A stretch of DNA of 64,000 nt, from positions 1 to 64,000 of the forward strand of contig JAUVXR010000006.1 of the NCBI GenBank assembly GCA_030603495.1, read 5' to 3'. Within the stretch, counting starts at the first letter, position 1. Each line of letters opens with the position of its first letter. Positions 62,431 through 64,000 of the stretch are shown one piece after another. The notes below the pieces were generated by a model. It did not search any database. It had not been told where the DNA came from and worked only from the letters and a program-made list of their open reading frames with translations. A program made the position numbers and the translations under genes. The stretch is from a bacterium. GTDB taxonomy: Bacteria; Armatimonadota; Zipacnadia; Zipacnadales; Zipacnadaceae.

Positions 62431-63831
62431 ATGACCAACGGTGCTGTAACGACACACGTCCTGAAGCTGGAACCGGGACAGCATGTACACCTCATCGGCA
62501 TCGGCGGCGTGTCAATGAGTGCTCTGGCGCTGGCCCTGCACCACAAGGGGCTTCGCATCACCGGCTCGGACAAGGCCAACTCCGAGACGGCACAACAGCT
62601 CCGGACAGCAGGCATCCCCGTAGCCAAGGGACAGGCCGCGGAGAATATCGGCGGGGCCGATATCATCGTCTACACCACCGCTATCTCCGAGGACAACCCC
62701 GAACTGATCGCGGCCCACAACAGTGGTCAGCCGGTTATCCATCGCTCAGATCTGATTGCCTACCTCCTGGACCAGAAGCAACGAATCGCCGTGGCCGGCA
62801 CCCACGGTAAGACCACCACGACCGCAATGATAGGCACGATCTTCCTGGAACTGGGCTACGACCCGACTATCTTTGTGGGCGGCCACTGCCACAACCTCGA
62901 CAGCAACTTCCGCCTGGGCGAGAGCGACCATGCCGTATTCGAAGCATGCGAGAGCGACGGCTCCTTCCTGGCTTACGACCGCTGCTCGCAGGTGCTGACG
63001 AGCATCGAGACCGACCATCTGGACACTCACGGCAGCTTTGACCGTCTCCGCCAGACCTTCGCGGACTTCGTACGGCTGGTTGACCCCCAGGGATTCGTGG
63101 CGTATTGGGGTGAGAGCAACGAAGTGCGCGAGGCCGTCCTGAGCAGCTCCGCGCGGCTCATCTCCTACGGAATTAGCCCGGAGTCGGACGTGACGGCGAC
63201 TGAGATTGCCATCACGGCGCAGGGCATAGGCTTCACACCGTTGATTCTCCTCGAGCCGCTGCAGCCGGTCAATTTGCAGGTGTTCGGCCGACACAATGTC
63301 CTTAATGCGCTGGGAGCACTGGCCGCGGCGTGTGGCGCAGGGCTGCCCATGGATGCGGCTGCTAAAGCCCTAGCCAACTTCCAGGGCGTCAGGCGGCGCT
63401 TTGAACTACTCGGCCAGGTGAATGGCTACTTAATCGTTGACGACTACGCTCACCACCCCACAGAGATTCAGGCAACGCTGGCAACAGCCCGCGAGCACTT
63501 CGATACCCGGATCGTGGCGGTATTCCAGCCTCATCTGTACAGCCGCACCCGGTACCTAATGGAGGACTTCGCCAATTCGTTCGATGACGCAGACGTGGTC
63601 GGGATAACCGACATCTACGCCGCGCGCGAAGAACCTCGTGACGACGTTAGCGCCCAGGAGCTGTGTGAAAAGATCCATGCCCGGCACCGCGACAAGCAGG
63701 TGGTATACCTGCCGACCATTGACGAGGCAGTTGCTTTCCTGAGGGAGAACGCTACGCCCAACGACCTTGTCATCACTATCGGCGCCGGTGACATCCGGCA
63801 AGCCGCTGAGCAGTTAGCAGCCACCGTGTGA
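62431..63831 (+). CDS. murC: UDP-N-acetylmuramate--L-alanine ligase
   Basis: 466 residues. Adds the first amino acid to UDP-MurNAc in peptidoglycan synthesis. N-terminal UDP-binding domain HLIGIGGVSMSALAL, P-loop AVAGTHGKTTTTAM, FEACESDGSFLAY, SIETDHLDTHGS and the C-terminal VDDYAHHPTEIQATL are all clear. The stop is followed by a frame that looks like a membrane protein, in the position where murB or ftsQ is often found. Confidence 0.96.
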   Translation: MTNGAVTTHVLKLEPGQHVHLIGIGGVSMSALALALHHKGLRITGSDKANSETAQQLRTAGIPVAKGQAAENIGGADIIVYTTAISEDNPELIAAHNSGQPVIHRSDLIAYLLDQKQRIAVAGTHGKTTTTAMIGTIFLELGYDPTIFVGGHCHNLDSNFRLGESDHAVFEACESDGSFLAYDRCSQVLTSIETDHLDTHGSFDRLRQTFADFVRLVDPQGFVAYWGESNEVREAVLSSSARLISYGISPESDVTATEIAITAQGIGFTPLILLEPLQPVNLQVFGRHNVLNALGALAAACGAGLPMDAAAKALANFQGVRRRFELLGQVNGYLIVDDYAHHPTEIQATLATAREHFDTRIVAVFQPHLYSRTRYLMEDFANSFDDADVVGITDIYAAREEPRDDVSAQELCEKIHARHRDKQVVYLPTIDEAVAFLRENATPNDLVITIGAGDIRQAAEQLAATV

Positions 63832-63882
63832 CCAAAAGCAGCCGCAGATACAGTAACGATAGGAACATTCTTAGCAGCAGGG

Positions 63883-64000
63883 GTGTGTCACACAATTCAA
63901 CGCTTGGCCGGTCGGCAATTAGCTGGGCGACGCTATCGGGTCGCCAGCGCAGTGAAGCTGGTGGGACTGACCGTAGTCCTGAGCTTCCTCTACGGTCTGG
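63883..64000 (+). CDS. Start of a membrane protein, possibly FtsQ (cut by window end)
   Basis: Only 39 codons are visible. From GTG 63883 the translation begins with a basic stretch (GRQLAGRRYRV) and runs into a hydrophobic helix (KLVGLTVVLSFLYGL), like a single-pass protein with a cytoplasmic positive start. A place 51 bases behind murC in the division and cell-wall region makes FtsQ plausible, but the part seen is too short to decide. Other frames here do not give a hydrophobic segment. Confidence 0.4.
   Translation, partial: MCHTIQRLAGRQLAGRRYRVASAVKLVGLTVVLSFLYGL

Overview
The window is a GC-rich bacterial chromosome segment from an organism with an outer membrane. Evidence for this is a heptosyltransferase-type GT9, a GspF/PilC protein, pseudopilins, a lipoprotein and a PEP-CTERM protein. 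Several families (DUF6785/OPT-like transporter, H-X9-DG pseudopilins, FtsX permease fused to an M28-like domain, palindromic intergenic repeats) are familiar from Armatimonadota, Planctomycetota, Hydrogenedentota and similar phyla. An Armatimonadota-like host is my best guess but is inference; no rRNA or tRNA gene is present to settle it. Consensus sigma-70 promoters (TTGACA/TATAAT) are easy to find, and a few look leaderless.

Layout. 0.3-9.2 kb (minus): one four-gene operon encoding a short FtsX permease, a zinc-ribbon ABC ATPase, a giant M28-like/FtsX permease and an OPT-like transporter. 9.6-13.2 kb: a large secreted glycosidase-like protein, a ferredoxin and a zinc protein. 13.5-16.2 kb: Gfo/Idh/MocA dehydrogenase, sugar isomerase and a small kinase. 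16.4-19.6 kb: ECF sigma/anti-sigma pair, GlmU-like nucleotidyltransferase and GspF. 19.6-21.8 kb: panC-panD-nadC with overlapping genes. 21.8-26.4 kb: secreted, lipoprotein, pseudopilin and cell-wall amidase genes. 26.4-35.4 kb: rph, a TPR gene, then a tight operon rdgB - GT9 - FemAB - TldD - membrane protein - phosphoesterase - PqqD-like. 35.4-37.1 kb (minus): rpsT, an unassigned structured RNA with its own perfect promoter and terminator, and a methyltransferase. 37.4-43.8 kb: subtilase, response regulator, EF-Tu-domain-like protein, tmRNA (ssrA), and two accessory genes including a DUF4062 protein. 43.9-53.3 kb: comEC, MsbA-like exporter, pseudopilin-like membrane protein, phosphomannomutase and an SH3/NlpC-P60 hydrolase. 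53.4-63.8 kb: biosynthesis genes dapB, asd, argC, argJ, leuA (under a T-box) and murC, interleaved with a ThuA-like gene, a PEP-CTERM propeller protein and several palindromic repeats. The last 118 bases start a probable membrane protein.

The most interesting items are the unassigned RNA at about 35.9-36.1 kb, the peptidase-like/FtsX operon, a repeat nested inside another repeat at 58.1 kb, the possible leaderless promoters, and the accessory pair directly behind ssrA.
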